8,804 bases of DNA, from contig QGUZ01000203.1 in assembly GCA_003242605.1 (NCBI GenBank), positions 1 through 8,804 on the forward strand, given 5' to 3'. The position numbers were made by a program, and so were the translations under genes. The notes under the pieces were generated by a model. The model saw only the letters and a program-made list of their open reading frames with translations. It did no database searches and was not told the origin of the DNA. Shown here in pieces: positions 1 to 6,205 of this stretch. The first letter of the stretch is position 1; the number at the start of each line of letters is the position of its first letter. The DNA is from Actinomycetota bacterium. GTDB taxonomy: Bacteria > Actinomycetota > Actinomycetes > Streptosporangiales > Streptosporangiaceae.

Positions 1-80
1 CCCCGGCCGGCCAGGCCGCCGCCCTCGCCGCCCTCCGCGCCCACGCCCTGCGCCCCCGGCAGTACCTCACCCCACGCTGA
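1..80 (+). CDS. 3' end of an unidentified protein (partial)
   Basis: The reading frame beginning at base 3 stays open to a TGA at 78-80 and gives a 25-residue C-terminal tail ending in RPRQYLTPR. Nearly every codon ends in G or C and the second positions are mixed (Ala, Leu, Arg, His, Gln), which is how real genes in this window read; the other two frames give Pro/Arg-rich low-complexity sequence. The 5' part lies outside the window, so no family can be assigned. It is convergent with the GNAT gene that ends at 246, with about 165 bases between the stops. The frame is fairly secure; the function is unknown. Confidence 0.55.
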   Translation, partial: PAGQAAALAALRAHALRPRQYLTPR

Positions 81-120
81 CCCTTCCCCGGGCCACGGCG
101 GCGGGCTCGGGCGGCCCGCC

Positions 121-210
121 ATGGAGAGGCTCGATCTGCGCCGGACGAAACCGAGCCTGCCCGCCTGGCTGCCGGACCTGCGGGCCCGGGGCTGCGTCGT
201 GCTGCTGTGA
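121..210 (+). CDS. Possible 29-aa small ORF or gene remnant
   Basis: ATG at 121 opens a 29-codon frame ending in TGA at 208-210. The peptide begins MERLDLRRTKPSL and ends LRARGCVVLL, with 25 or more codons ending in G/C and a plausible amphipathic composition. There is no convincing Shine-Dalgarno sequence before the ATG, and the same frame is open upstream to base 1 as Pro-rich nonsense. It could be a small protein, a decayed fragment of a larger gene, or chance in high-GC DNA. I recognise no family. Confidence 0.22.
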   Translation: MERLDLRRTKPSLPAWLPDLRARGCVVLL

Positions 211-220
211 CCGCGGCCGC

Positions 221-239
221 CGCGCCGAGTTCCGGCGCG
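221..239. terminator. Hairpin between convergent genes
   Basis: CGCGCCG (221-227) pairs perfectly with CGGCGCG (233-239) around the 5-base loop AGTTC. It lies just past the GNAT stop codon at 246-248 (minus direction) and downstream of the + frames, so it could end transcripts from either side. No T-run follows, as is common for actinomycete terminators. Confidence 0.4.
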
Positions 240-245
240 AGGCGA

Positions 246-1010
246 TCAGACCGCGTGGTCGGGGAGCCGGGCGGCGGGGATGCCGCGGCGGGTGAGGCCG
301 GGGCGGGTGTAGGCGCGGATCGGGGGGTGGTTGTCGGCGTCGACCATGAGCGCCACGCGCCCGTGGGCGGCGAGCAGGGCGGTGGCGACGTGCCGGCACA
401 CCGCCTCGGCGTACCTGCGGCCCCGGTGGGCGGGCGCGGTGGCCACCCCGGCGATCAGGCCCACGGTCGGGGCCGACCAGGCGTCCGCGGCGCACGCGAC
501 GAGCTCGCCGTCCCGCCACGCCCCGGCCCAGCGGCGCACCCCGGGCAGCCCCGGCTGCGCCCACGAGGTGGGGGAGGCCACCTCCAGCAGGTCCGCGACC
601 TTGGGATCCTCGTCGGGGGCGAGCCAGCGCACGGTGACGCGGCCGTCCGCGGCGGCGGCGCCGTCCGGCCCGGGCGGGATCGGGCCGCCGGTGTCCATCC
701 AGTCGAAGGTGACGTACGAGTCGAGTTCCGGCAGCCGCTCGGTGAGCGCGCGCACCAGGTGCTCGTCGCCGAGCACGCGGAAGGTGGGGCCGCATTCGGC
801 GAGGGCGTGCCGGACCAGCGCGGCGGCCGGGGCGGGGTCGCCGAGCACGATGATGCGGTCGCGGCGGAACAGTCCGGGGGCGGCGACGGCGACGGCGTCC
901 GCCGCGGCCCAGGCGCGGATGCCGGGCTTCATGCCCTGGGCACCCCACATGATCAGCGCATCGTCGGCGGACGCGGAACGGACCTCGTCGACCGACGTCA
1001 GCTCACGCAT
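246..1010 (-). CDS. GNAT-family N-acetyltransferase-like protein (254 aa)
   Basis: Predicted to transfer an acetyl or acyl group from acyl-CoA to an amine; the substrate is unknown and the protein should be cytoplasmic. The C-terminal half holds the GNAT core: the beta4/alpha3 acyl-CoA motif around residues 187-203 (AGVATAPAHRGRRYAEAV) and the closing segment DADNHPPIRAYTRPG at 224-238, equivalent to the N-x-x-x-x-x-x-Y-x-x-x-G signature of GNATs. Residues 1-120 form a poorly recognisable N-terminal region, perhaps a degenerate second GNAT-like fold. The ATG at 1010 is preferred because GGAG lies four bases upstream; an in-frame ATG at 1061 would add 17 atypical Cys/Arg-rich residues. Odd: the first glycine of the R-x-x-G-x-A pyrophosphate loop is Arg199 (R-G-R-R-Y-A), so CoA binding may be altered. 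Monocistronic by orientation. Confidence 0.82.
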   Translation of the reverse strand: MRELTSVDEVRSASADDALIMWGAQGMKPGIRAWAAADAVAVAAPGLFRRDRIIVLGDPAPAAALVRHALAECGPTFRVLGDEHLVRALTERLPELDSYVTFDWMDTGGPIPPGPDGAAAADGRVTVRWLAPDEDPKVADLLEVASPTSWAQPGLPGVRRWAGAWRDGELVACAADAWSAPTVGLIAGVATAPAHRGRRYAEAVCRHVATALLAAHGRVALMVDADNHPPIRAYTRPGLTRRGIPAARLPDHAV

Positions 1011-1033
1011 GAGACTCCGGCAAAAGGCATCAC

Positions 1034-1039
1034 AGCATA
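1034..1039 (-). promoter_or_regulatory. Possible -10 element for the GNAT gene
   Basis: On the minus strand TATGCT (TAnnnT form) lies 23 bases before the ATG at 1010, leaving a short leader that contains the GGAG ribosome site. No good -35 hexamer is visible at 16-18 bases, so this is only a candidate. Confidence 0.25.
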
Positions 1040-1050
1040 GGAGAGTACGC

Positions 1051-1245
1051 ATGACGGGCACGCCGTCCAGAGGGCGGCTCCCCGGGCGGTCCGGTCATGC
1101 CGCGCGGGCCGACGGGCCCGCGCCCCTCGCGTGCCGGTGTTCGCCCAGGCCACGCGGGGCGCACCGGCGGGTACGCGGATGGGCGGTCCCGGACGCCTGC
1201 GGAGGAACGCACCCGTCCGCCGGCGCGTCCGTCCGCCAGTGTTAA
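1051..1245 (+). CDS. Possible 64-aa small ORF with strong Shine-Dalgarno
   Basis: The ATG at 1051 is preceded by AGGAG (1039-1043) with an ideal 7-base gap, and the frame runs 64 codons to TAA at 1243-1245. The peptide is basic and Arg/Gly/Pro-rich with cysteines at 28, 30, 50 and 64. Against it, third-position G/C is clearly lower than in neighbouring genes (about ten codons end in A or T) and no family is recognised. It fills the spacer between the divergent GNAT and hydrolase genes, and its TAA overlaps the predicted -10 of the hydrolase promoter. It may be a real small gene, a remnant, or a chance frame with a good ribosome site. Confidence 0.28.
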   Translation: MTGTPSRGRLPGRSGHAARADGPAPLACRCSPRPRGAHRRVRGWAVPDACGGTHPSAGASVRQC

Positions 1246-1248
1246 CCT
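1241..1248 (+). promoter_or_regulatory. Extended -10 promoter for the alpha/beta hydrolase
   Basis: TG at 1240-1241, one spacer base, then TAACCT at 1243-1248 gives TGnTAnnnT, an extended -10 of the type that can work with a weak -35, and none is visible here. It would start transcription near 1255, about 30 bases before the hydrolase ATG at 1287 and directly ahead of an upstream ATG at 1258. Confidence 0.4.
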
Positions 1249-1257
1249 CTGCGGCGA

Positions 1258-1290
1258 ATGATCCCCTGGCGGCCAACGTGGACGACATGA
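1258..1290 (+). promoter_or_regulatory. Upstream 10-codon leader ORF overlapping hydrolase start
   Basis: ATG at 1258 begins the 10-codon frame MIPWRPTWTT, whose TGA (1288-1290) overlaps the hydrolase ATG (1287-1289) as ATGA. The hydrolase ATG itself has only a weak GGA upstream, so translation could be coupled to this leader. With transcription predicted to start near 1255 the leader would be almost leaderless. Two of its ten codons are Trp. The frames are seen directly; the coupling is inferred. Confidence 0.3.
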
Positions 1291-2126
1291 CCGACGCCCT
1301 CTTCACGGATCCCCCGCGCGACCTCGCGCCTCCGGCCGAGACGCCCGCGGTCGCGTTCCGCAGCGGCGGCGAGGAGCTCGCCGGCGTGCTGCACATCCCG
1401 GCGGGGCCGGGCCCGCACCCGATCGTGGTGATCCTGCACGGCTTCCCCGGCTACGAGCGCAACTTCGACATCGCGCAGGCGCTGCGCCGGGCCGGGTACG
1501 CGACGCTGGTGTTCCACTACCGCGGCTCGTGGGGCATGGGCGGCTCCTACTCGTGGGCGAAGGTGCTCGCCGACGCGGCCACGGTGGTCGCGGCCGTGCG
1601 CGACCCCGGCTTCGCGTCCCGGCACCGGCTCGACCCGGGGCGGGTCGCGGTCGCCGGGCACAGCCTCGGCGGCTTCACCGCGCTGCACACCGCGGCCGCC
1701 GATCCCGCGGTCGCCGCGGTCGTCTCCATCGCCCCGTTCGACTTCGGCGCGATGGGCGTGGCCTGCCGTACCGACGCCGAGCAGCGGGACCGGTGCCTGC
1801 GGATGTTCGAGGAGTGCATGCTGCCGCTCCGCGGCACCTCACCGCAGGCGCTGCTCACCGAGATGGAGACCGCCGGGGAGGCGTGGCGGCTCGCCGACCT
1901 CGCGCCGCGGCTCGCCGACCGGCCCGTGCTGCTGGTCGGCGCGGGCCGGGACACGGTCTCGCCCGAGCCGTTCCACTTCCGCCCGGTGGTCGAGGCCTAC
2001 GAGCGCCACCCGGTGGCGCGGCTCGAGCACCACGTGCTCCCCACCGACCACGCGTTCTCCGACCACCGCATCGCGCTCATCCGCCTCGTCGCCGGCTTCC
2101 TCGACCGCCACCTCGCCCGGCGCTGA
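1287..2126 (+). CDS. Alpha/beta hydrolase, dienelactone hydrolase/prolyl-oligopeptidase type (279 aa)
   Basis: A cytoplasmic serine hydrolase for a small ester, amide or lactone; the substrate cannot be read from the sequence. Order of elements: beta-strand VVIL followed by HGFPGYE at 51-57 (oxyanion-hole region), VFHYRG at 75-80, nucleophile elbow GHSLGG with Ser126, acid Asp222 in GAGRDTVSP, and catalytic His255 in PTDHAFSDH. A lid-like insert containing Cys160, Cys170 and Cys177 lies between strands 6 and 7. No signal peptide or membrane segment. ATG 1287 is chosen because the frame upstream (open from a GTG at 1131) has poor third-position G/C and a rare TTA codon; GTG 1278 is the nearest alternative. 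Its stop is only 10 bases from the convergent MFS stop. Family assignment is firm, specificity is open. Confidence 0.9.
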   Translation: MTDALFTDPPRDLAPPAETPAVAFRSGGEELAGVLHIPAGPGPHPIVVILHGFPGYERNFDIAQALRRAGYATLVFHYRGSWGMGGSYSWAKVLADAATVVAAVRDPGFASRHRLDPGRVAVAGHSLGGFTALHTAAADPAVAAVVSIAPFDFGAMGVACRTDAEQRDRCLRMFEECMLPLRGTSPQALLTEMETAGEAWRLADLAPRLADRPVLLVGAGRDTVSPEPFHFRPVVEAYERHPVARLEHHVLPTDHAFSDHRIALIRLVAGFLDRHLARR

Positions 2127-2140
2127 GCGCGCGGGCTCAG
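2123..2140. terminator. Short bidirectional hairpin at convergent stops
   Basis: CTGAGC (2123-2128) and GCTCAG (2135-2140) form a 6-bp stem with loop GCGCGG. One arm contains the hydrolase TGA and the other the complement of the MFS TGA, so the same hairpin ends both messages. No T-tract follows. Confidence 0.4.
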
Positions 2141-3354
2141 GACACCGGCCGATCGTCCCGGACGGCCTCGGCCGCGCGCGGGCCCGTGGCCTCCGGGGCC
2201 GGGGCCGTACGGCGGCGCAGCAGCAGCGCGGCGGCGGCGCACAGCACGGCGCCGAGGTAGAACGGCAGGGTGAAGTGGGCGTCGAAGGCCGCGCCGGCCG
2301 CGACCGGGCCGATCGCGCGGGCCGCGGCCGAGGAGGACTGGCCCACCCCGAAGGCGCTGCCGAGGGCCGCGCCGGCCGCCTCGGCGATGAGCGCGGACGT
2401 GGCCGTGGTCATCAGGCCCTGCCCGGCGGCGAGCACGGCGAGGCCGGCATAGTTCAGCCAGGTCACGCCGAGCGGGAGGGCGACCAGGCCGACGGCCATG
2501 AGCAGGGTGCCGCCGATCGCGACGCGGCGGTCGCCGTACCGGGCGGAGAGCCGGCCCACGAGCCCGCCCTGCACCGCGGCCATCACCAGGCCGACGCCGG
2601 TGAAGATCACGCCGAGCCCGGCCGGGCCGAGGTCGTACAGGCGCTCGCCGAGCAGCGCGTACGTGGCCTCCATGCCGGTGAACGCGAACGTCCCGGCGAA
2701 GATCGCGACGAGGACGGGCCGCATGGACGGGATGCGCAGCGCGGCCACGAGCACGGCGGGCGAGGCGTTGCGGGGAGCGGACTCGCCGTCCCGCCCGGCC
2801 GTACGGGCCGGGGCCTGCCGGGGCAGCAGCACCAGCCCGGCGAGGAAGTTGGCGAGGGCGATGCCGCCCGCGACGAAGCACACCCCGGCGAACCCGAGGC
2901 CGGACAGCGCCGCGCCGAGGCCCGGCCCGAACACGAAGCCCATGCCGATCGAGGCGCCGACCATGCCGAGCGCCTTGGTGCGCTCCCGCGGCTCGGTGAG
3001 GTCCACGACGTACGCCTGGCCGACCGGGATCGCCCCGCCGCAGAGCCCGGCGACCAGCCGGGCGGCGAAGAGAGTGAGCAGGGAGTTCGCCAGCCCGGTG
3101 AGCGCGAGGGAGACCGCCGACCCGAGCAGGGCGGCGAGCAGCACCGGCCGCCGCCCGAACCGGTCGGACAGCAGCCCCAGCACCGGCCCGGCGACGAACT
3201 GCGCGGCCGCGTACGCGGTGAGCACGCCGCCCACCCACAGCCCGGTGCCGCCGAGTTGCTCGGCGTGGAACGGCAGCAGCGGCAGGATGATGCCGAACCC
3301 GAGCATGTCGACGAAGACCGCGAGGTAGATCACTGGCAACGCTCGCCGACGCAT
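2137..3354 (-). CDS. MFS efflux transporter, TetA-like DHA1 family (405 aa)
   Basis: A 12-helix proton-coupled exporter of the major facilitator superfamily in the cytoplasmic membrane; likely substrates are drugs or small metabolites. Helix 1 holds VDMLGFGIILPLLPF (15-29), with Asp16 where TetA proteins have their conserved aspartate. MFS motif A, LGLLSDRFGRRPV, is at 59-71 between helices 2 and 3. GQAYVVDLTEPRERTKALG at 112-130 matches the TetA loop 4-5 signature, GMGFVFGPGLG at 137-147 is the antiporter motif C region, and a short charged loop (about 180-200) separates the two six-helix halves. ATG 3354 puts MRRR directly before helix 1; AGAAGG about 10 bases upstream is a slightly distant ribosome site. 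Longer starts (ATG 3402 or 3507) add Arg/Pro-rich sequence with no counterpart in the family. No TetR gene is adjacent, so actual tetracycline export should not be assumed. Confidence 0.9.
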   Translation of the reverse strand: MRRRALPVIYLAVFVDMLGFGIILPLLPFHAEQLGGTGLWVGGVLTAYAAAQFVAGPVLGLLSDRFGRRPVLLAALLGSAVSLALTGLANSLLTLFAARLVAGLCGGAIPVGQAYVVDLTEPRERTKALGMVGASIGMGFVFGPGLGAALSGLGFAGVCFVAGGIALANFLAGLVLLPRQAPARTAGRDGESAPRNASPAVLVAALRIPSMRPVLVAIFAGTFAFTGMEATYALLGERLYDLGPAGLGVIFTGVGLVMAAVQGGLVGRLSARYGDRRVAIGGTLLMAVGLVALPLGVTWLNYAGLAVLAAGQGLMTTATSALIAEAAGAALGSAFGVGQSSSAAARAIGPVAAGAAFDAHFTLPFYLGAVLCAAAALLLRRRTAPAPEATGPRAAEAVRDDRPVS

Positions 3355-3401
3355 GCCAGGCCGCCCTTCTCTCGATACCGCCGGTGGTGAAGCGTGCGCC
3401 A

Positions 3402-3407
3402 TCCTAT
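3402..3407 (-). promoter_or_regulatory. Possible -10 element for the MFS gene
   Basis: On the minus strand TAGGAT (TAnnnT) lies about 47 bases before the ATG at 3354. No clear -35 is present 16-18 bases upstream. The rest of the 284-base spacer to the peptidase gene shows only a weak GATAAA at 3550-3555 as a possible + strand -10, with no matching -35. Confidence 0.25.
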
Positions 3408-3626
3408 CGGCCGGGGTCGCCACGTCCCCGCCGCGCCACCGGCCCCGCCATCTGGACGGAGGCCGCCGATCGTCCCCGCGCCCGTACGGCTCGCGGCCGA
3501 GGGTCAAAGGATCCTGGGTCGATCTCGGCGCTCACACCACCATCCATCGGATAAACCGTGCATAGAGGGCGTGTCGGCCTCCGCGACGCGCCGTCCCCCC
3601 ATCCGTGCCGCAGAGACGCCAGGGAC

Positions 3627-3631
3627 AGGAG
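3627..3631 (+). promoter_or_regulatory. Ribosome binding site fixing the peptidase GTG start
   Basis: AGGAG lies seven bases before GTG 3639. This, with the signal peptide that begins immediately after, decides the start against the longer frame opening at ATG 3558. Confidence 0.8.
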
Positions 3632-3638
3632 ACTCGCC

Positions 3639-5132
3639 GTGAGGGGTCGAATCAGGACGGCCGCGCTGCCCGCCGCGCTCGTCACCGCGGCGGCGCTCGC
3701 CGTCACCCCGGCCCACGCGGGCACCGCGGACCGGCCGTACGGCACGGCCGCGCGCGTTGCGTGGCATCGGTGCCCGGAGGCGCCCGAGGTGGAGTGCGGC
3801 ACCGTGACCGTGCCGATCGACTGGTCCCGGCCGGGCGGGCGGACGGTCGAGATCGCCCTGGCCCGCCGGCGGGCCGCCGACCCGGATGCGCGGATCGGCA
3901 CGATGCTGATCAACCCGGGCGGTCCGGGGCAGTCGGGCGTGGACGACGTGAAGAGCGGCGGTATCGCGAGCGCCCTCCCGGCGGAGGTGCGGCGCCGGTT
4001 CGACGTCGTCGGGTTCGACCCGCGCGGCGTGGGCGGCAGCGGGAGCATCCGGTGCCGGCTGCGGCCGGTGCGGCAGGCGTTCCTGTTCCCCACCACGACC
4101 GAGCGGTTCCACCGGCTCCGCGAGTACAACCGCAGGTACGCGGAGAGCTGCCGGAGGCTGAGCGGGCCGCTGTTCGACTTCCTCGACGCCGGCAGCGTGG
4201 CCCGGGACATGGACGCGATCCGCGCCGCGCTCGGCGAGGAGCGGCTCACCTACTACGGCCACTCGTACGGCACGCTGTTCGGCCAGCGGTACGCCGAGCT
4301 GTTCCCGCACCGCCTCCGCGCCATGGTGCTCGACAGCGTCATGGACCCCGGCCAGGCGACGACGTGGGAGTTCGTGCGCAGCGAGGCGAAGGCCGTGCAG
4401 GACGCGTTCGACGAGTACGTGGCGTGGTGCCGCCGCTCCCCCGGCTGCGCCCTGCACGGCAGGGACGTCCGCCGGGTCTTCGCCGAGCTGTACGCCCGGG
4501 CCGCGAGCGGGCGGCTCGTCGACCCGCGGTCGCAGGAGCCGTGGACGTCGATGGACCTGCTCGCCGAGGCCGAGGCCGCGTTCCACGAGCCGGGCTGGGC
4601 GGCGCTGGCCGAGCGGCACGCGGCGCTGCTGGCGAACGGCTCCGCCCCGACGCCCGTCCCCCCGCCGCGGCGGGCGGCGCAGCAGGAGACGGTCGAGGAC
4701 CCGGCCACCGCGATCTTCTGCCAGGACTGGCGGCCGCGGCTGCGCGGCGCCGCCGAGGTGCGCGCGTACCTGCGCCGCCTCGCCCGGGTGGCGCCGGACA
4801 TGAAGCTGTCCCCGCAGGCGTGGGGCGCCATGCTGGTGTGCGTCGGCCACCCGGCGGCGGAGCGCGGCCCGCAGCGGCCGCCACGGTGGCGCGGGGCGCC
4901 GCCGGTGCTGCTGGTCAACAGCCGGTACGACCCGGTCACCCCGCACGAGTGGGCGCGCAACGTGGCCCGCCGCACCGGGGCCGTCCTGCTCACCTACGAC
5001 GGCTGGGGCCACGGGGTGTACGCGACGCGGAGCGCGTGCGTGGCCGCCGCGGTCGAACGCTACCTGCTCACCCTGCGCACCCCGCCGCGCGACACCCGCT
5101 GCCCGCCGATCGAGCCGCCCGCAGGCGGCTGA
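3639..5132 (+). CDS. Secreted TAP-like S33 serine peptidase (497 aa)
   Basis: An exported alpha/beta-hydrolase peptidase resembling the tripeptidyl aminopeptidase/SlpD-SlpE group of actinomycetes, expected to remove short peptides from the N-termini of extracellular or wall-associated proteins. Residues 1-27 form a Sec signal peptide: basic VRGRIR, an Ala/Leu/Val core, and AHA (25-27) before Gly28; there is no lipobox Cys. The mature part shows the early Cys pair (45, 53), NPGGPGQSG at 92-100 (oxyanion loop of S33 enzymes), FDPRGVGGSG at 126-135, nucleophile GHSYGT with Ser209, acid Asp431 in NSRYDPVTP, and His458 in GWGHGV. The region after about 360 fits the TAP-like C-terminal domain, including FCQDW at 360-364 and C-terminal Cys467 and Cys488. 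Length matches the family. It starts divergently from the MFS gene, but no functional link is evident. Ester hydrolase activity is the main alternative. Confidence 0.92.
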   Translation: MRGRIRTAALPAALVTAAALAVTPAHAGTADRPYGTAARVAWHRCPEAPEVECGTVTVPIDWSRPGGRTVEIALARRRAADPDARIGTMLINPGGPGQSGVDDVKSGGIASALPAEVRRRFDVVGFDPRGVGGSGSIRCRLRPVRQAFLFPTTTERFHRLREYNRRYAESCRRLSGPLFDFLDAGSVARDMDAIRAALGEERLTYYGHSYGTLFGQRYAELFPHRLRAMVLDSVMDPGQATTWEFVRSEAKAVQDAFDEYVAWCRRSPGCALHGRDVRRVFAELYARAASGRLVDPRSQEPWTSMDLLAEAEAAFHEPGWAALAERHAALLANGSAPTPVPPPRRAAQQETVEDPATAIFCQDWRPRLRGAAEVRAYLRRLARVAPDMKLSPQAWGAMLVCVGHPAAERGPQRPPRWRGAPPVLLVNSRYDPVTPHEWARNVARRTGAVLLTYDGWGHGVYATRSACVAAAVERYLLTLRTPPRDTRCPPIEPPAGG

Positions 5133-5172
5133 CCCGGCCCGTCGCATCGGCACCGCGACCCGCCGTCCCGCG

Positions 5173-5199
5173 CCGCGGCAGCGGGTCTCACGGCCGCGG
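5173..5199. repeat. Inverted repeat just past the peptidase stop
   Basis: CCGCGGC (5173-5179) and GCCGCGG (5193-5199) can form a 7-bp stem with a 13-base loop, 40 bases after the peptidase TGA. It may act as a + strand terminator; no T-run follows. Confidence 0.35.
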
Positions 5200-5209
5200 A
5201 GACGACGAA

Positions 5210-5246
5210 GGCCCGCCCGAGCGCCGGAACCGACGCGGGGCGGGCC
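5210..5246 (-). terminator. Terminator-like hairpin downstream of the DJ-1 gene
   Basis: GGCCCGCCC (5210-5218) pairs with GGGCGGGCC (5238-5246), a perfect 9-bp G/C stem around a 19-base loop. Read on the minus strand it is followed by TTCGTCGTC, mildly T-rich, so it suits transcripts coming from the DJ-1 gene that stops at 5406, though 160 bases away. It could also serve the peptidase gene. Confidence 0.5.
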
Positions 5247-5249
5247 GTG

Positions 5250-5267
5250 ACCCCTCGGCCGAGGGGT
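5250..5267. repeat. Perfect 18-bp palindrome
   Basis: ACCCCTCGGCCGAGGGGT reads identically on both strands. Either an RNA hairpin (about 7 bp with a tight loop) that adds to the neighbouring terminator, or a dimeric protein site; its place between two convergent 3' ends favours termination. Confidence 0.5.
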
Positions 5268-5324
5268 GCGGGTGCGGAGAACCGTGACAGACACGCGCCC
5301 GGGGCCTCCTGCCGGGCTCGCCGG

Positions 5325-5346
5325 GCCGTACGCACCGGGGTACGGC
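5325..5346. repeat. Inverted repeat inside an 11-bp direct repeat pair
   Basis: GCCGTAC (5325-5331) and GTACGGC (5340-5346) form a 7-bp stem with an 8-base loop. GCCGGGCTCGC flanks it as a direct repeat at 5311-5321 and 5349-5359. It is 60 bases past the DJ-1 stop and could be a terminator for that gene. Confidence 0.4.
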
Positions 5347-5405
5347 AGGCCGGGCTCGCTCCCCCTCGGCGGACCCGGCCACCGGATGCGCCCGTGGCCG
5401 TACGG

Positions 5406-6107
5406 CTAGGCCGCGGCCTGCTCCCGCAGGGCCTTGACCGCGGCCTCGGCCACGCCGGTCGCGGAGGCGGGGTTCTGACCGGTGACCAGGCGGCCGTCGA
5501 CGACGACGTTCGCCGCGAAGTTCGGGGCGGGCACGTGGGTGGCACCGCGCTCGGTCAGCCGGTCGGCGAGCAGGAACGGCACCACCTCGGTGAGGCCGAC
5601 CGCGGCCTCCTCGTCGTTGGTGAACGCGGCCACCCGCTTGCCCGCGACCAGGTGGCTGCCGTCGCTCAGCGTCAGGTCGACGAGCCCGGCCGGGCCGTGG
5701 CAGACCGCGGCGACCACGCCGCCCTGCTCGTACACCTGGCGGCCGAGCGCGGCGAGCTCGGCGTTGCCCGGGAAGTCCCACATGACGCCGTGCCCGCCCG
5801 CGTACAGCACGATGCCGTACCGCGACGGGTCGACCTCGCCCGGCTTCGGCGTGTTCTTGAGCTTGGCCGACATCTCCGGGTCCGCGAGGAACCGCTGCTG
5901 CACCGGGTCGGACGGGTCGTGCCCGTCCATCGGCGGCTCGCCACCCTGCACCGAGACCAGGTCCACCGTGAGCCCGGCCTCGACGAACACCTTCCACGGG
6001 TGGGCGACCTCCGGCAGGTAGAAGCCGGTGCTCCGCCCGGTGTCCCCCAGCTCGCCGTGGCTGGTGAGCACGATCAGCGCGCGGTCGCGCGAGACGGCGT
6101 TGGACAT
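5406..6107 (-). CDS. DJ-1/PfpI family protein, Hsp31-like glyoxalase III/chaperone type (233 aa)
   Basis: A cytoplasmic member of the class I glutamine-amidotransferase-like superfamily, closest by layout to fungal Hsp31 proteins (about 237 aa), some of which convert methylglyoxal to lactate without glutathione and protect against carbonyl or oxidative stress. Visible: strand ALIVLTSHG (10-18), Glu33 in FYLPEVAHPW (29-38), the GGHGVMWDFP loop (104-113), the nucleophile elbow AVCHGPAGL with Cys136 (the only cysteine) and His137, and Glu166/Glu167 in FTNDEEAAV, at the same distance as the third catalytic residue of yeast Hsp31. The start is secure: GGAGGGGAG lies six bases before the ATG. It is transcribed divergently from a LysR regulator that probably controls it. 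Protease and amidase activity often attached to this family by annotation is not supported by anything seen here. Confidence 0.92.
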   Translation of the reverse strand: MSNAVSRDRALIVLTSHGELGDTGRSTGFYLPEVAHPWKVFVEAGLTVDLVSVQGGEPPMDGHDPSDPVQQRFLADPEMSAKLKNTPKPGEVDPSRYGIVLYAGGHGVMWDFPGNAELAALGRQVYEQGGVVAAVCHGPAGLVDLTLSDGSHLVAGKRVAAFTNDEEAAVGLTEVVPFLLADRLTERGATHVPAPNFAANVVVDGRLVTGQNPASATGVAEAAVKALREQAAA

Positions 6108-6113
6108 GGCTCA

Positions 6114-6122
6114 CTCCCCTCC
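6114..6122 (-). promoter_or_regulatory. Strong ribosome binding site of the DJ-1 gene
   Basis: On the minus strand GGAGGGGAG lies six bases ahead of the ATG at 6107, the richest Shine-Dalgarno in the window, suggesting efficient translation once transcribed. Confidence 0.75.
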
Positions 6123-6205
6123 AAATCCGGCGGACCGGCATGAATGAGATCCGGCCCGGGGGCGAGGATGGCGCACGCGAGGTATCACCGTCCAACAACG
6201 CTCGC

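Noticed and set aside
207..1245. Long + strand open frames opposite the first GNAT gene
   Set aside because: Low-complexity translations produced by antisense reading of a G/C-rich gene; only the last 64 codons, with their own ribosome site, are kept as a weak candidate.
1131..1286. N-terminal extension of the alpha/beta hydrolase from GTG 1131
   Set aside because: Poor third-position G/C, a TTA codon and no homology-like sequence; the predicted promoter lies inside it.
2137..3354. Calling the MFS protein a tetracycline resistance determinant
   Set aside because: The TetA-like signatures are shared by many exporters; no TetR regulator or operator lies beside it and the substrate cannot be read from the sequence.
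3355..3507. N-terminal extension of the MFS transporter
   Set aside because: Arg/Pro-rich residues before helix 1 are not found in TetA-like transporters and the stretch contains a plausible -10.
3504..5294. 596-aa open frame on the minus strand opposite the S33 peptidase
   Set aside because: It is Arg/Pro/Gly-rich with no domain and mirrors the high third-position G/C of the peptidase gene, which has a signal peptide, a catalytic triad and a ribosome site.
2123..5346. CRISPR array, insertion sequence or phage attachment site among the inverted repeats
   Set aside because: The repeats are short, different from one another and at gene ends; no regular spacing, transposase, integrase or target-site duplication is present.
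5188..6198. 336-aa minus frame overlapping the DJ-1 gene in another frame
   Set aside because: Arg/Gly-rich translation without motifs, whereas the DJ-1 frame has a complete family pattern and a strong ribosome site.
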